Below, in pieces: positions 27,702 through 35,669 of a stretch of DNA of 39,271 bases; positions within the stretch are counted from its first letter, which is position 1, and each line of letters opens with the position of its first letter. The position numbers and the translations under genes were made by a program. The DNA lies in the NCBI GenBank assembly GCA_937952305.1, contig CALFZO010000120.1, positions 1 through 39,271 of the forward strand, written 5' to 3'. Under the pieces are notes generated by a model. The model was not told the DNA's origin and did not search any database. It was given only the letters and a program-made list of their open reading frames with translations. This DNA is from an uncultured Anaerolineales bacterium. Its GTDB lineage: Bacteria; Chloroflexota; Anaerolineae; Anaerolineales; UBA6663.

Positions 27702-27754
27702 GGGCCGGCGACGACTCCCTCGACGCTCTGACGCTGGTCCCGTGAGGCACACCC

Positions 27755-28696
27755 ATGTCCGACTGCGACGTGCTGCTGCTGGGCGATTATTTCTGCGATT
27801 TGATCATTACCGGCCTGAGCGAGGTGCCGCGCTTGGGCGCTGACGTCTTCGGAGAGGCCATGGAGATCGCGCCGGGCGGCGCGTACATCCTCAGCGTCGC
27901 CCTGCACAGGCTCGGCGTTCGCACCCGCTGGCGGGCCCGCCTGGGCAACGACCTGTTCAGCCAGTTCATCGTGAGCGAGGCCCGGCGCGAGGGTCTGGAC
28001 CAATCCCTGTTTGAGGCCCGGCCCGCGCCCTACCGCAGCCTGAGTGTGTCTTTCTCCTTCGCCCACGACCGCGGCTTCATCAGCTACCTCGACCCGGCGC
28101 CGGCGGACGGATTGCCCTTCCACCTGGTGGCTGAGCAGCGGCCGCGCTGGGTCATCAACGTCCCGTTCGATGGGTCGGCCGAGAGCCGCCGCTTCGTGGA
28201 CGCCGTCCACGCGCAGGGCGGGCGCGTCTACACCGACTGCCAGTACGTGACCACGACGCTGGCCGAACCGGGCCTGGCCGACCTGCTGTGCCAGGTCGAC
28301 ATCTTCGCGCCCAACGAAAGCGAGGCCCGCCAACTGACGGGGGCGGCCACCCCGGAAGAGGCGCTGGCCCGCCTGTCCGACCTGTGCCCGCTGGTCATCG
28401 TCAAGTGCGGCGCGGACGGCGCGCTGGCCCGCAGCGGCGACCAGGTCTGGCGGGCCCCGGCCATCCCCGTCCAAACCATCGATACGACCGGCGCCGGCGA
28501 CTGTTTCAACGCCGGCTTTCTGGCCGCCCGGCTGCGCGGCGAGCCGATCCCGGTTTGCTTGCAATGGGGTAACATCGCCGGCGGCCTATCCACCACCGCG
28601 CGCGGCGGGGCAGCCGCTGCGCCCACATTCACCGAGCTGCAGGCCTGGCTGGCCCGGTCGGCTGCGCCGGAGTCAAGGACCTCAAGGACGCTATGA
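27755..28696 (+). CDS. PfkB-family carbohydrate kinase
   Basis: A 313-residue ribokinase/PfkB-family sugar or nucleoside kinase. N-terminal substrate-side GGAYILSVALHRLG (41-54), RLGNDLFSQF (62-71), NESEA at 187-191 and the C-terminal anion-hole/catalytic-base motif DTTGAGDCFNAGF with Asp249. Family members phosphorylate ribose, fructose, 2-keto-3-deoxygluconate and others; the sugar here is not predictable. Its TGA overlaps the GH4 ATG (ATGA), so the two are co-translated and presumably act on related compounds. Confidence 0.92.
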   Translation: MSDCDVLLLGDYFCDLIITGLSEVPRLGADVFGEAMEIAPGGAYILSVALHRLGVRTRWRARLGNDLFSQFIVSEARREGLDQSLFEARPAPYRSLSVSFSFAHDRGFISYLDPAPADGLPFHLVAEQRPRWVINVPFDGSAESRRFVDAVHAQGGRVYTDCQYVTTTLAEPGLADLLCQVDIFAPNESEARQLTGAATPEEALARLSDLCPLVIVKCGADGALARSGDQVWRAPAIPVQTIDTTGAGDCFNAGFLAARLRGEPIPVCLQWGNIAGGLSTTARGGAAAAPTFTELQAWLARSAAPESRTSRTL

Positions 28697-30087
28697 AACT
28701 CACCCTGATCGGCGGCGGCGGCGTGCGTTCGCCGCTCTTCGTGCTGTCAACGCTGCGGCGCGCCCAACGCCTGGGCCTGGTTGAGCTGTGCCTGATGGAC
28801 GTCGACGCCCGCAAGCTCGCGGTCTTCGGCGGCCTGTGCGCCGAGATCGTGCGGCGCGCCGGCAACCCCTTCCGGCTGACCGCCACCACCGACGCGCGGG
28901 CCGCGCTGACCGGCGCCCGGCACGTCGTCACCACCATCCGTGTCGGCGCCGAGCAAGGCCGCGCGCTGGATGAGCGCATCGCGCTGCGGCACGGCGTGCT
29001 CGGCCAGGAGACCACCGGCCCCGGCGGCTTCGCCATGGCCCTGCGCAGTATCCCGGCCATCCTGGACTACGCGCGCCTGCTCGACGAGGTCAGCCCCGGC
29101 GCCTGGATGTACAGCTTCACCAACCCGGCCGGGCTGGTGGCCCAGGCCCTGCGCGACGCCGGCTTCCCGCGCACCGTGGGCATCTGCGACGGCGCCAACG
29201 GAGCCCAGCATGCCGTGGCCGGGTGGCTGAAACTGCCCGTGGAGCGCGTGCGCGCCGAGGTCTTTGGCCTGAACCACCTCTCCTGGGGCCGGCGCGCCTG
29301 GGTGGACGGCGAGGACGTCCTGCCGCGCCTGCTGGCCGCGCCTGCCTTCGTGCGGACCATGCTGGGCATCTTCGAGCCGGAACTGGTGGCCCAGATCGGG
29401 ATGCACCTCAACGAGTACCTGTATTACTACTACTACGCCGAGCGCGCCGTCGCCGCTATCAGCGCCGACCAGAAGACGCGCGGCGAGGAGATCGTCGAGC
29501 TTAACCAGCGCCTGCTGGCGCAGTTGGACGCGATCGGCGTGGAGCGCGACCCGGAGGCGGCGCTGGGCGCCTTCTTCGCCTATGAGCAGCGCCGCGGCGC
29601 CACGTACATGCACTACGCCCGGTCGGATGCCCCGAGCATGGCGGACGCCGATGCGGCCGCGCCGGGCAGCGTGCCGATGCCGGCCGAGGCCGGCGAGGGC
29701 TACGCCGGGGTCGCCCTCGGCATCGTCGAGGCGCTGGAGACGGGCACGCCCTTGTACACGGCCCTGAACGTGCCGAACGTGAGCGGCGCGCAGGCGGCCA
29801 TCGACGGTCTGCGCCCAAGCGATGTGGTCGAGATCAGCTGCCGCGTGGACAGCGGCGGAGTAACAGCCCTGCCGATCGGCGTGGTCCCGGCCCCGCCATT
29901 GGCCCTGATGCAGGCCGTGAAGGCCTACGAACGCCTGACGGTCGAGGCCGCGCTGACGCGCTCGCGGCGGACGGCCGTGGCCGCGCTCATGGCGCATCCG
30001 CTGGTGGTCTCCTATTCGCGCGCGCGTGCGCTGGTGGATGACTACTTGGCCGCGCACGCGCCCTACGTCGGCGAGTGGCGGGACTGA
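28693..30087 (+). CDS. GH4-family glycosidase, 6-phospho-beta-glucosidase-like
   Basis: A 464-residue NAD- and metal-dependent glycosidase. NAD site LTLIGGGGVRSP (3-14); GQETTGPGGFAMALRSIP (104-121), a signature of the 6-phospho-beta-glucosidase branch; TNPAG (143-147); the metal-site segment GICDGANG with Cys165, where the family often has GLCNxP; FGLNHLSW with metal-ligand His195; and a tyrosine-rich LYYYYYAE segment holding the likely catalytic Tyr. Family enzymes cleave through oxidation at C3, not by water-mediated displacement. No PTS genes are nearby to make a 6-phospho disaccharide, which raises the chance of a different substrate or a kinase-made one. Confidence 0.92.
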   Translation: MKLTLIGGGGVRSPLFVLSTLRRAQRLGLVELCLMDVDARKLAVFGGLCAEIVRRAGNPFRLTATTDARAALTGARHVVTTIRVGAEQGRALDERIALRHGVLGQETTGPGGFAMALRSIPAILDYARLLDEVSPGAWMYSFTNPAGLVAQALRDAGFPRTVGICDGANGAQHAVAGWLKLPVERVRAEVFGLNHLSWGRRAWVDGEDVLPRLLAAPAFVRTMLGIFEPELVAQIGMHLNEYLYYYYYAERAVAAISADQKTRGEEIVELNQRLLAQLDAIGVERDPEAALGAFFAYEQRRGATYMHYARSDAPSMADADAAAPGSVPMPAEAGEGYAGVALGIVEALETGTPLYTALNVPNVSGAQAAIDGLRPSDVVEISCRVDSGGVTALPIGVVPAPPLALMQAVKAYERLTVEAALTRSRRTAVAALMAHPLVVSYSRARALVDDYLAAHAPYVGEWRD

Positions 30088-30116
30088 GCGCCGAACAGCC
30101 GCCGAGACAAAAGCAA

Positions 30117-30142
30117 CGCGCCGATCCCTGTGGAGCGGCGCG
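30117..30142. other. GC-rich hairpin after GH4 gene
   Basis: CGCGCCG (30117-30123) pairs with CGGCGCG (30136-30142) around a 12-base loop. No T-run follows on the plus strand, so a terminator role between the convergent genes is only possible. Confidence 0.3.
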
Positions 30143-30182
30143 CAGCCTGGCTGAACTGAATGACGCCGTTGACGGCGGGCCG

Positions 30183-30596
30183 TCACACCGCGGCCGGTGG
30201 CGGGCGGCGCCAGCGGCGGCGCAGCCAATCTCCGGCCACCGTCAGCGCCACCACTGCTAAGACGATGACGCCGATGATTGCCAGGTTCTTGACCACTTCG
30301 CCGACCCCGAAGAGGCTGCCGCCTTCCCGGCCGCCGTCCCGGCCCTGAGCGCCGAACCGCTCCGGCCGCGCCTGGCCAAACTGCCCTGAGGCGTCTTCCC
30401 CACCCGGCCGGAGACGCGGCTCAAAGCCCGCCTCCGGCCCGCGCAGGCGCCCGCCTTCGCCGCCTTCAAACTCAAACAACTCACCGCGCCCGCCCATGAG
30501 ATTCCGCAGGAAGCCGGCCTGGGCCAGGCCATAGGTCGCGCCGACGATCACCAGGGCCGCGGCCAGAATCAGGAGGAGACGTCCCAGCGTCTTCAC
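30183..30596 (-). CDS. Small two-helix membrane protein with Gly/Arg-rich linker
   Basis: Not recognised as a family. 137 residues: an N-terminal membrane helix (about 6-27), a 70-residue low-complexity segment rich in Gly, Arg, Glu and Phe (RGELFEFEGGEGGRLRG type), then a second helix (about 103-122) and a basic C-terminus RRRWRRP. It starts with GTG at 30596, overlapping the upstream stop as GTGA, so it is co-translated with the DUF4405-like gene. The linker would lie on one face of the membrane and might bind protein or polyanion; that is a guess. Confidence 0.65.
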   Translation of the reverse strand: MKTLGRLLLILAAALVIVGATYGLAQAGFLRNLMGGRGELFEFEGGEGGRLRGPEAGFEPRLRPGGEDASGQFGQARPERFGAQGRDGGREGGSLFGVGEVVKNLAIIGVIVLAVVALTVAGDWLRRRWRRPPPAAV

Positions 30597-31150
30597 GGCT
30601 GGCTCTCTTTCTCCAGGGCCGGCCCAACCGGCTCAGCGGCCTGGATGGCCGCCGCCAGCGGCCGGGGCCGGAACAGGTGCCCGACCGGCGCCACCATGTA
30701 ACGCCGCACGGCGCTGACGATCCACTTCCAGTGCAGGGCCACATGCAGGCCCACGATGAACACGCTCAGGTCGGCGGTCAACCGATGCAGGCCGGACCAG
30801 AGCCCGCTGCGCGGCAGGGTCAACCCAAGCCAGGGCAGCGCCTCCCGCGAGATCATCAGGCCCGTGAACGTGATCAGCGTGAAATCGATGAAGAACGCCA
30901 GGTTCAGGATCAAGTTGAGGCGCGCCCCGCCCGGCAGCTTGGCAAAGAAGCGCGCCAGGGTGGTCACAATCCACGACCAGTGCAGCAGCAGGTGGACGAT
31001 GACGGCCACGGCCAGAGCCAGGCTGAGCCACTCGTGGATGGCCAGGCCGGTCAGCACCGGCGCCAGCGCCAGCAGGATGGCGCTGAACAAACCGACATCG
31101 ACCCAGAGGTTGGTTTTCGGCAGACTGAAGGCAAGTGGTTTCGAACGCAT
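30593..31150 (-). CDS. DUF4405-like cytochrome b561-type membrane protein
   Basis: A 185-residue integral membrane protein with four helices and repeated histidine-bearing segments: HEWLSLALAVAVIVHLLLHW in the first half and HRLTADLSVFIVGLHVALHW in the second, each ending HWxWI. Such His pairs in paired helices are typical heme b ligands in DUF4405/cytochrome b561-like proteins. Start is the ATG at 31150 with GGGG upstream; a GTG at 31159 would also be in frame. It is divergent from the response regulator gene and shares a 177-base control region, so regulation by that system is likely. Confidence 0.75.
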   Translation of the reverse strand: MRSKPLAFSLPKTNLWVDVGLFSAILLALAPVLTGLAIHEWLSLALAVAVIVHLLLHWSWIVTTLARFFAKLPGGARLNLILNLAFFIDFTLITFTGLMISREALPWLGLTLPRSGLWSGLHRLTADLSVFIVGLHVALHWKWIVSAVRRYMVAPVGHLFRPRPLAAAIQAAEPVGPALEKESQP

Positions 31151-31200
31151 ACCCGGCACCCCGTTAGTGGCTAGATTGGGGCCAGTCTAGAGCACGTTTA

Positions 31201-31286
31201 TTCAGAAGCGGTTCAGACAATTTGAGCATCCGGTGAATGGCCCAATCCGGCGGCTAAACCAGTTCTGAACAAGCCTTGGCTACAAT
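31201..31286. promoter_or_regulatory. Shared control region of two divergent operons
   Basis: TTCAGA occurs twice, at 31201-31206 and 31212-31217, an 11-base period as expected for tandem binding of OmpR/PhoB-type regulators. An inverted copy (TCTGAAC) is at 31264-31270, next to the -35 position of a TACAAT -10 (31281-31286) for the regulator gene. Candidate autoregulatory operator; unproven. Confidence 0.5.
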
Positions 31287-31327
31287 TTCACCAGGTCGCA
31301 GATGGGCGGCCGCCAGCGAATACGACC

Positions 31328-32017
31328 ATGCCTAAGACAGTCCTGGTGGTGGACGACAAAGCCCCTGTCCGCCAGCTCCTCAACGACTACTTCGCCCAGC
31401 AAGGGTTCACCGTGCAGGCCGCCGCCAACGGACGCGAGGCGCTCGCCTTCGTCGAGCGGCTGTCCCCGGACGTCATCCTGCTGGATTTGATGATGCCGGA
31501 GATGGACGGTTACGAGTTCCTGCGCGCCTACCGCCGCGAGCGGGCCGCGCCCGTCATCATCATCACGGCCCGCGAAGCTGAAGCCGACGCGGTGCTGGGC
31601 CTGGAGCTCGGCGCCGACGACTATGTGATCAAGCCCTTCCGGCTGAGAGAGTTGGCGGCCCGCGTCCGCGCGGTCTTGCGCCGGGCTGAAGCGGCCGGGG
31701 CCCAGCCGCGGGCAGTGTGCGTCGGCGAAGTCGCGCTGGACGAGGCCGCCCACACCGTCACCGCCCGCGGCGCGCCGGTCACCCTCACGCCGACCGAGTT
31801 CAATCTGCTGGGGCTGCTGATGCGTTCGCCCGGCCAAGTGCTGACGCGCCAGCAGCTGGCCGACCGGCTGGCCGACGACGGCTACACCGGGCTCGAGCGC
31901 ACCCTGAACGTCCACGTGCGGAACCTGCGCGCCAAGATCGAAGCTGACCCGGATCAGCCGCAGTACATCGAGACGGTCTACGGCGTCGGCTATCGTTTCC
32001 GCCGGCCAGAAGGATAG
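31328..32017 (+). CDS. OmpR/PhoB-type response regulator
   Basis: A 229-residue two-component regulator. The receiver domain (1-120) has the acidic pair Asp9-Asp10, phosphorylated Asp53 in ILLDLMMPEMDG, the conserved Thr in IIITAREAE, and Lys near DDYVIKPF. The C-terminal winged-helix DNA-binding domain has LTPTEFNLLGLL and VHVRNLRAKIEADP, plus YIETVYGVGYRFRRP. The histidine kinase follows 6 bases after its stop. The shared control region and the divergent membrane operon suggest autoregulation and control of DUF4405-like genes. Confidence 0.96.
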   Translation: MPKTVLVVDDKAPVRQLLNDYFAQQGFTVQAAANGREALAFVERLSPDVILLDLMMPEMDGYEFLRAYRRERAAPVIIITAREAEADAVLGLELGADDYVIKPFRLRELAARVRAVLRRAEAAGAQPRAVCVGEVALDEAAHTVTARGAPVTLTPTEFNLLGLLMRSPGQVLTRQQLADRLADDGYTGLERTLNVHVRNLRAKIEADPDQPQYIETVYGVGYRFRRPEG

Positions 32018-32023
32018 GCGCGC

Positions 32024-33424
32024 GTGTTCCGCTCCTTAACCGGCAAGCTCACTCTGGCCTTCCTGCTCGTGGCGCTGACCGTGGCGCTGCTGGTGGGCGC
32101 GTTTCTGCGCTTCTCCACCGCCGACCAACTGGACCAATTGATTGTCGAGCAGCAGCGCGGTGAGTTCCGGGAAGTGCTGGTGGACTACTATCAGGCCACC
32201 GGCGGATGGGAGGGCGTCAACGCCTACCTGGGCGAGACGCGCGGCCGCTACGGAGCCGGTCCGCACGCCTATGACCCCGACGCCGGGACGCGCCGCGGGC
32301 AGGAGCGCCGCGACCGGAGCGAGTTGTTTGGACTGGCCGATGGCGACGGAATAATCGTCGTCCCGCTGCTGCCAGATTATGCGGTCGGCACCCGCACCCC
32401 GGCCGCCAGGTTGGCGGCTGGCGAAGCCGTGCTGGTGGATGGCGTCCGGGTGGGCACGATCCTGACCGCCGAGCTGGCGCCCAGCTTGAACCCGGAGGAG
32501 ACGGCCTATCTCCGGCGCACCAATGCGGCTCTTCTCTTCGCGACGGCCGGCGCAGTCCTGATCGCTCTGCTCGTGGGAGTGCTCCTGGCGCGCACGCTGA
32601 CGCAACCGCTGCGCGCCCTGACGCAGGCGTCCCATCGCATGGCCGGCGGCGACTTGGAACAGGCCGTCACGGTGACGTCGCGGGACGAGATCGGCGAACT
32701 GACGGCCGCCTTCAATCAGATGAGCCGGGAGGTGGCGCGCGCCAACCAGGCCCGGCGCCAGATGACGGCCGACGTCGCGCACGAACTGCGCACGCCGCTC
32801 ACGGTGATCGCCGGCTACATCGAAGCCATGCAGGATGGTGTGCTGGCCGCTACGCCCGACCGGCTGGCCGTCATCTACGGCGAGATCGAGCGCCTGCAGC
32901 ACCTGGTGGGCGATCTGCGCACGCTCGCGCAAGCCGATACCGGCGAGCTGCAGCTTGACCGGCAGCCACTGTCCGTTGACGAACTGCTGCAATCGGTCCA
33001 CGCCGCCTTCGAGCATCAGGCGCAGCTGAAGGCCGTCACACTGAGCCTGGAAGTCGCGGACGGCCTTCCGCTTGTGGACGGCGATGAGGTGCGCCTGGGC
33101 CAGGTCTTGGGCAACCTGCTCAGCAACGCGCTGCGCTACACACCGCCCGGCGGTTCGGTGACGCTGCGGGCCGAGGCCGCCCCGGACCGCCAAGTCCGCC
33201 TCAGTGTGCAAGACACCGGGCCGGGCATCGCGCCCGCCGACCTGCCCCATATCTTTGAGCGTTTCTACCGCGCCGACCCCGCCCGAGCCGCCGAGGCGGG
33301 CGAATCCGGGCTGGGCCTGGCCATCGCGCGCACACTGGTGGACGCCCACGGCGGCCGCCTCATGGCCGAGAGCACACCCGGCCAGGGCGCGACCTTCGCC
33401 TTGCTTCTTCCAACCCGGGCATAA
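32024..33424 (+). CDS. Sensor histidine kinase
   Basis: A 466-residue membrane kinase partnered with the preceding regulator. Two membrane helices (about 9-30 and 167-188) bracket an external sensor of about 135 residues. HAMP at about 190-240; phosphorylated His253 in DVAHELRTPLTVIAGY; ATP-binding domain with NLLSNALRYTPPGG (N box), DTGPGIAPADLPHIFERF (G1/F) and ESGLGLAIARTLVDAHGG (G2). It starts with GTG at 32024. The sensor region shows no recognised ligand domain, so the signal is unknown. Confidence 0.95.
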   Translation: MFRSLTGKLTLAFLLVALTVALLVGAFLRFSTADQLDQLIVEQQRGEFREVLVDYYQATGGWEGVNAYLGETRGRYGAGPHAYDPDAGTRRGQERRDRSELFGLADGDGIIVVPLLPDYAVGTRTPAARLAAGEAVLVDGVRVGTILTAELAPSLNPEETAYLRRTNAALLFATAGAVLIALLVGVLLARTLTQPLRALTQASHRMAGGDLEQAVTVTSRDEIGELTAAFNQMSREVARANQARRQMTADVAHELRTPLTVIAGYIEAMQDGVLAATPDRLAVIYGEIERLQHLVGDLRTLAQADTGELQLDRQPLSVDELLQSVHAAFEHQAQLKAVTLSLEVADGLPLVDGDEVRLGQVLGNLLSNALRYTPPGGSVTLRAEAAPDRQVRLSVQDTGPGIAPADLPHIFERFYRADPARAAEAGESGLGLAIARTLVDAHGGRLMAESTPGQGATFALLLPTRA

Positions 33425-33590
33425 TCGAGCCAGCCGCGCTCATCGGCAGCCGCCCGCCCGCTCAGAGTCAGCGCAGTGCGGATAGCCTCAAAACATTCGG
33501 TGACCGTTTGAGTAATCCCATTGCAAGCCTTGATGGCTACGCGCACACTCAAGCCAAGAGGGGTTCATCCGGCAAGTCCGACCGTTCTTC

Positions 33591-33674
33591 GTCATGCCGG
33601 CCCAGGTAATGCCATTGCTGGGTCCCGGCTCCCCACTTCGCTTGGCTGCGGGAACCATGGTTCGCCGGGACGAC
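33591..33674 (-). repeat. Palindromic-ended dispersed repeat, copy 2
   Basis: An 84-base unit in opposite orientation to the copy at 27414-27514, running GTCATGCCGG to CCGGGACGAC. It shares 15 identical bases, CCCGGCGAACCATGG read on the minus strand (33669-33655), and 35 of 41 in the wider core. It lies in the 33425-33752 gap; the rest of that gap shows no gene, terminator or promoter that I can recognise. Confidence 0.72.
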
Positions 33675-33752
33675 CTCAACCCAGTTGGCGCATGATCCAC
33701 TAAGCCCACTCCGGTAAGTTGGCCCGTTGACTTGGGGGCCTTCAGGCTGGTC

Positions 33753-34340
33753 TCAGTCGGTTCGTTGAAAGACGCGGGTCTCGCTGGGGAGGTTGTGGAC
33801 CGGGCCATCCGGACCGCGCGGGTCCCAGGCCAGGCGTCGGTCGGCGGTCGGGGTCAGGCGCTGACCGTAAGCTGTCAGGGTCCGCACAGCCACGCCCTGG
33901 CGATACAGCAGGGTCGTGCGGGTGCGCTGGCCGGGGCCCGTGAGTCGGATGAAGTCCGGCTCGCTGTAGCGCTGCCAGGCCTCATCCACAACGCGTGGCG
34001 CCAAGATCAGGACGCCGGGTCCGCCGGAGACTCCCACGTGTTCGGGGGCTTGCGGCCCCAGGCGGTCAAAGACCAGGACGCCGTCTTGCAGTCGCCCGGC
34101 AAAACTCCGCACGTGCAGTGGCCGGCCGCGAAAGGTGACGTTGGTCTGCCGGTAGATCTCGCCGTCAAAGTCGATGTAGACCAGGTTGTCCCACGGCGCC
34201 GGGCCGGGCGTGCCGCTGAATTCGTCCTGCGCCAACGGCCGGCCGGCCAGGTCGAAAACTTCGACGTGATCATGCCAGGCGCCGCGCAGGAGGCCGAGTG
34301 TGTGGGCGACCGCGCCGGCCGCCTCCGGCCGCGCACTCAC
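33753..34340 (-). CDS. Uncharacterised beta-rich 195-residue protein
   Basis: Not firmly recognised. 195 residues, alternating hydrophobic strands such as LVYIDFDGEIYRQTNVTF and GVLVFDRLGPQAPEHVG, resembling lipocalin-like/DUF3598-type barrels; no signal peptide or membrane helix. It starts with GTG at 34340, overlapping the acyl-CoA dehydrogenase stop as GTGA, so it closes that operon. A ligand-binding role related to the operon's pathway is possible only by position. Confidence 0.7.
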   Translation of the reverse strand: MSARPEAAGAVAHTLGLLRGAWHDHVEVFDLAGRPLAQDEFSGTPGPAPWDNLVYIDFDGEIYRQTNVTFRGRPLHVRSFAGRLQDGVLVFDRLGPQAPEHVGVSGGPGVLILAPRVVDEAWQRYSEPDFIRLTGPGQRTRTTLLYRQGVAVRTLTAYGQRLTPTADRRLAWDPRGPDGPVHNLPSETRVFQRTD

Positions 34341-35626
34341 TGCCCGCGTTCCCGGATGCCGAAGGCGGCCTGTTCAGCGCCGGCCGCCACCAGCATCTTG
34401 GCGGCCTCCAGCCGCCCGCGCTCGGCCGGAAAGGCCTGCACCAGGCCCATGCTCAGGTCGCGCAGCGCCCGGCCGATGACGCCGCCATGGCCGGTGTTGC
34501 TGGTGCCGCAGGCCTTGAGCGCGTTGGTGGCCACAGCGTAGGCGGCGTCGCACACCACCCCCTTGCACAGGCGCCACTGCGCCACCACGCGCGGCTTGGG
34601 CAGGATCGGCGGCACGCTGGTCTCCAACTGCACCTGCCGGCGCAGCCACAGGAAGCCGGTCTCCAGGTCCACGGTCATCTTCCCGATCAACTCTTGGTGG
34701 AAGCCGCTTTCCGCGGCGATGGACTGGCCGGTGTCCGCGAACTTCAGGCCGGTGATGTAGTTGAGCGCGTAGTGGTAGACCGAGTAGGCCACACCCAGGT
34801 AGAGGGCGGCCACGGCCACCTGGTTGCCCACGAAGCTGCCCCGGCTCACCTGCATCATTTTGACGAAGGCGCCTGGCACGGCCAGGGCCGCCTCGGCCGG
34901 GACGAAGACATCCTCCAGGATCAGGCCGTGCGTGGCCGTGGCGCGCATGCCCAGCGCCTCCCAGGGCGCGCGCTCGCGCACACCGGCCGCCGCGCGGTCG
35001 ACGAAGAACACACACAGCCCGTCGGCCGTCGTCGTGCCGGCCAGTTTGGCCGTGACCAGGTATTCGTCGGCGACGCCGGTGGAGCAGCCAAACGACTTCA
35101 CCCCGGACAGCCGCCAGCCGCCGTCGGCGGCGCGCGCCTCAGTGGAGATAGTGACGGCGCTGGCCGCCGTCTTGGCCTGCTCGCTGGCGAAGTTGGCCAG
35201 CCAGCGCCCGTCGGTGCCCATCTTGTGCAGCAGCCGCTCGGCGAAGGCGCGCACCACCGGCGCCTCGTCTGGCGTGAACAGGCCGGCCTCCAGCGCTTCC
35301 AGCGGCAGCAGCCCGCGCGAGGCGCTGGAACAATGGAAGAAGAAGGTCAGGGCCGTGGACGGGCAGGCCGTGCCGAGCGCGAACGCCGCCGCCACCAGAT
35401 CCCGCAGACCGCCGCCCAGGCCGCCGTAGTCCGTCGGCACGATCAGGCCCAGCAGCCCGGCCGCCCGCAGCGTGGCGATGTTGTCCAGCGGGAATTGGCC
35501 GGCCGCGTCGGCGGCCTCGGCGCGCGCGCGCAGCGCCGGCAGCACGCTTTCCACGCGCCGCGCCCGTTCCTGTTCCGCGGCGGTCATGTCCTCGATCAGC
35601 ACCCTCCCGGTCAGGTGTTCGCCCAT
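34337..35626 (-). CDS. Acyl-CoA dehydrogenase-family flavoprotein
   Basis: A 429-residue member of the acyl-CoA dehydrogenase family. N-terminal helical domain with GLLGLIVPTDYGGLGGGLRD (57-76), the FAD/substrate segment with LSGVKSFGCSTGVADEY, then LGMRATATHGLILEDVFVP, and a C-terminal helical domain. The usual catalytic Glu is not obvious from motif alone, and the central FAD motif differs from classical short-chain enzymes, so a monooxygenase-like or specialised branch (compare DszC/HsaA-type) should be considered. It has AAGGAG upstream (35637-35632). It follows the amidohydrolase by 43 bases. Confidence 0.85.
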   Translation of the reverse strand: MGEHLTGRVLIEDMTAAEQERARRVESVLPALRARAEAADAAGQFPLDNIATLRAAGLLGLIVPTDYGGLGGGLRDLVAAAFALGTACPSTALTFFFHCSSASRGLLPLEALEAGLFTPDEAPVVRAFAERLLHKMGTDGRWLANFASEQAKTAASAVTISTEARAADGGWRLSGVKSFGCSTGVADEYLVTAKLAGTTTADGLCVFFVDRAAAGVRERAPWEALGMRATATHGLILEDVFVPAEAALAVPGAFVKMMQVSRGSFVGNQVAVAALYLGVAYSVYHYALNYITGLKFADTGQSIAAESGFHQELIGKMTVDLETGFLWLRRQVQLETSVPPILPKPRVVAQWRLCKGVVCDAAYAVATNALKACGTSNTGHGGVIGRALRDLSMGLVQAFPAERGRLEAAKMLVAAGAEQAAFGIRERGQ

Positions 35627-35669
35627 GCCAGCTCCTTGTCTTGCGCAGCGGTCTAAAGCAATGCGGCCC

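Noticed and set aside
31151..31159. GTG start of the DUF4405-like gene
   Set aside because: The ATG at 31150 is better placed after a GGGG ribosome site; the difference is only three residues, so this remains a mild preference.
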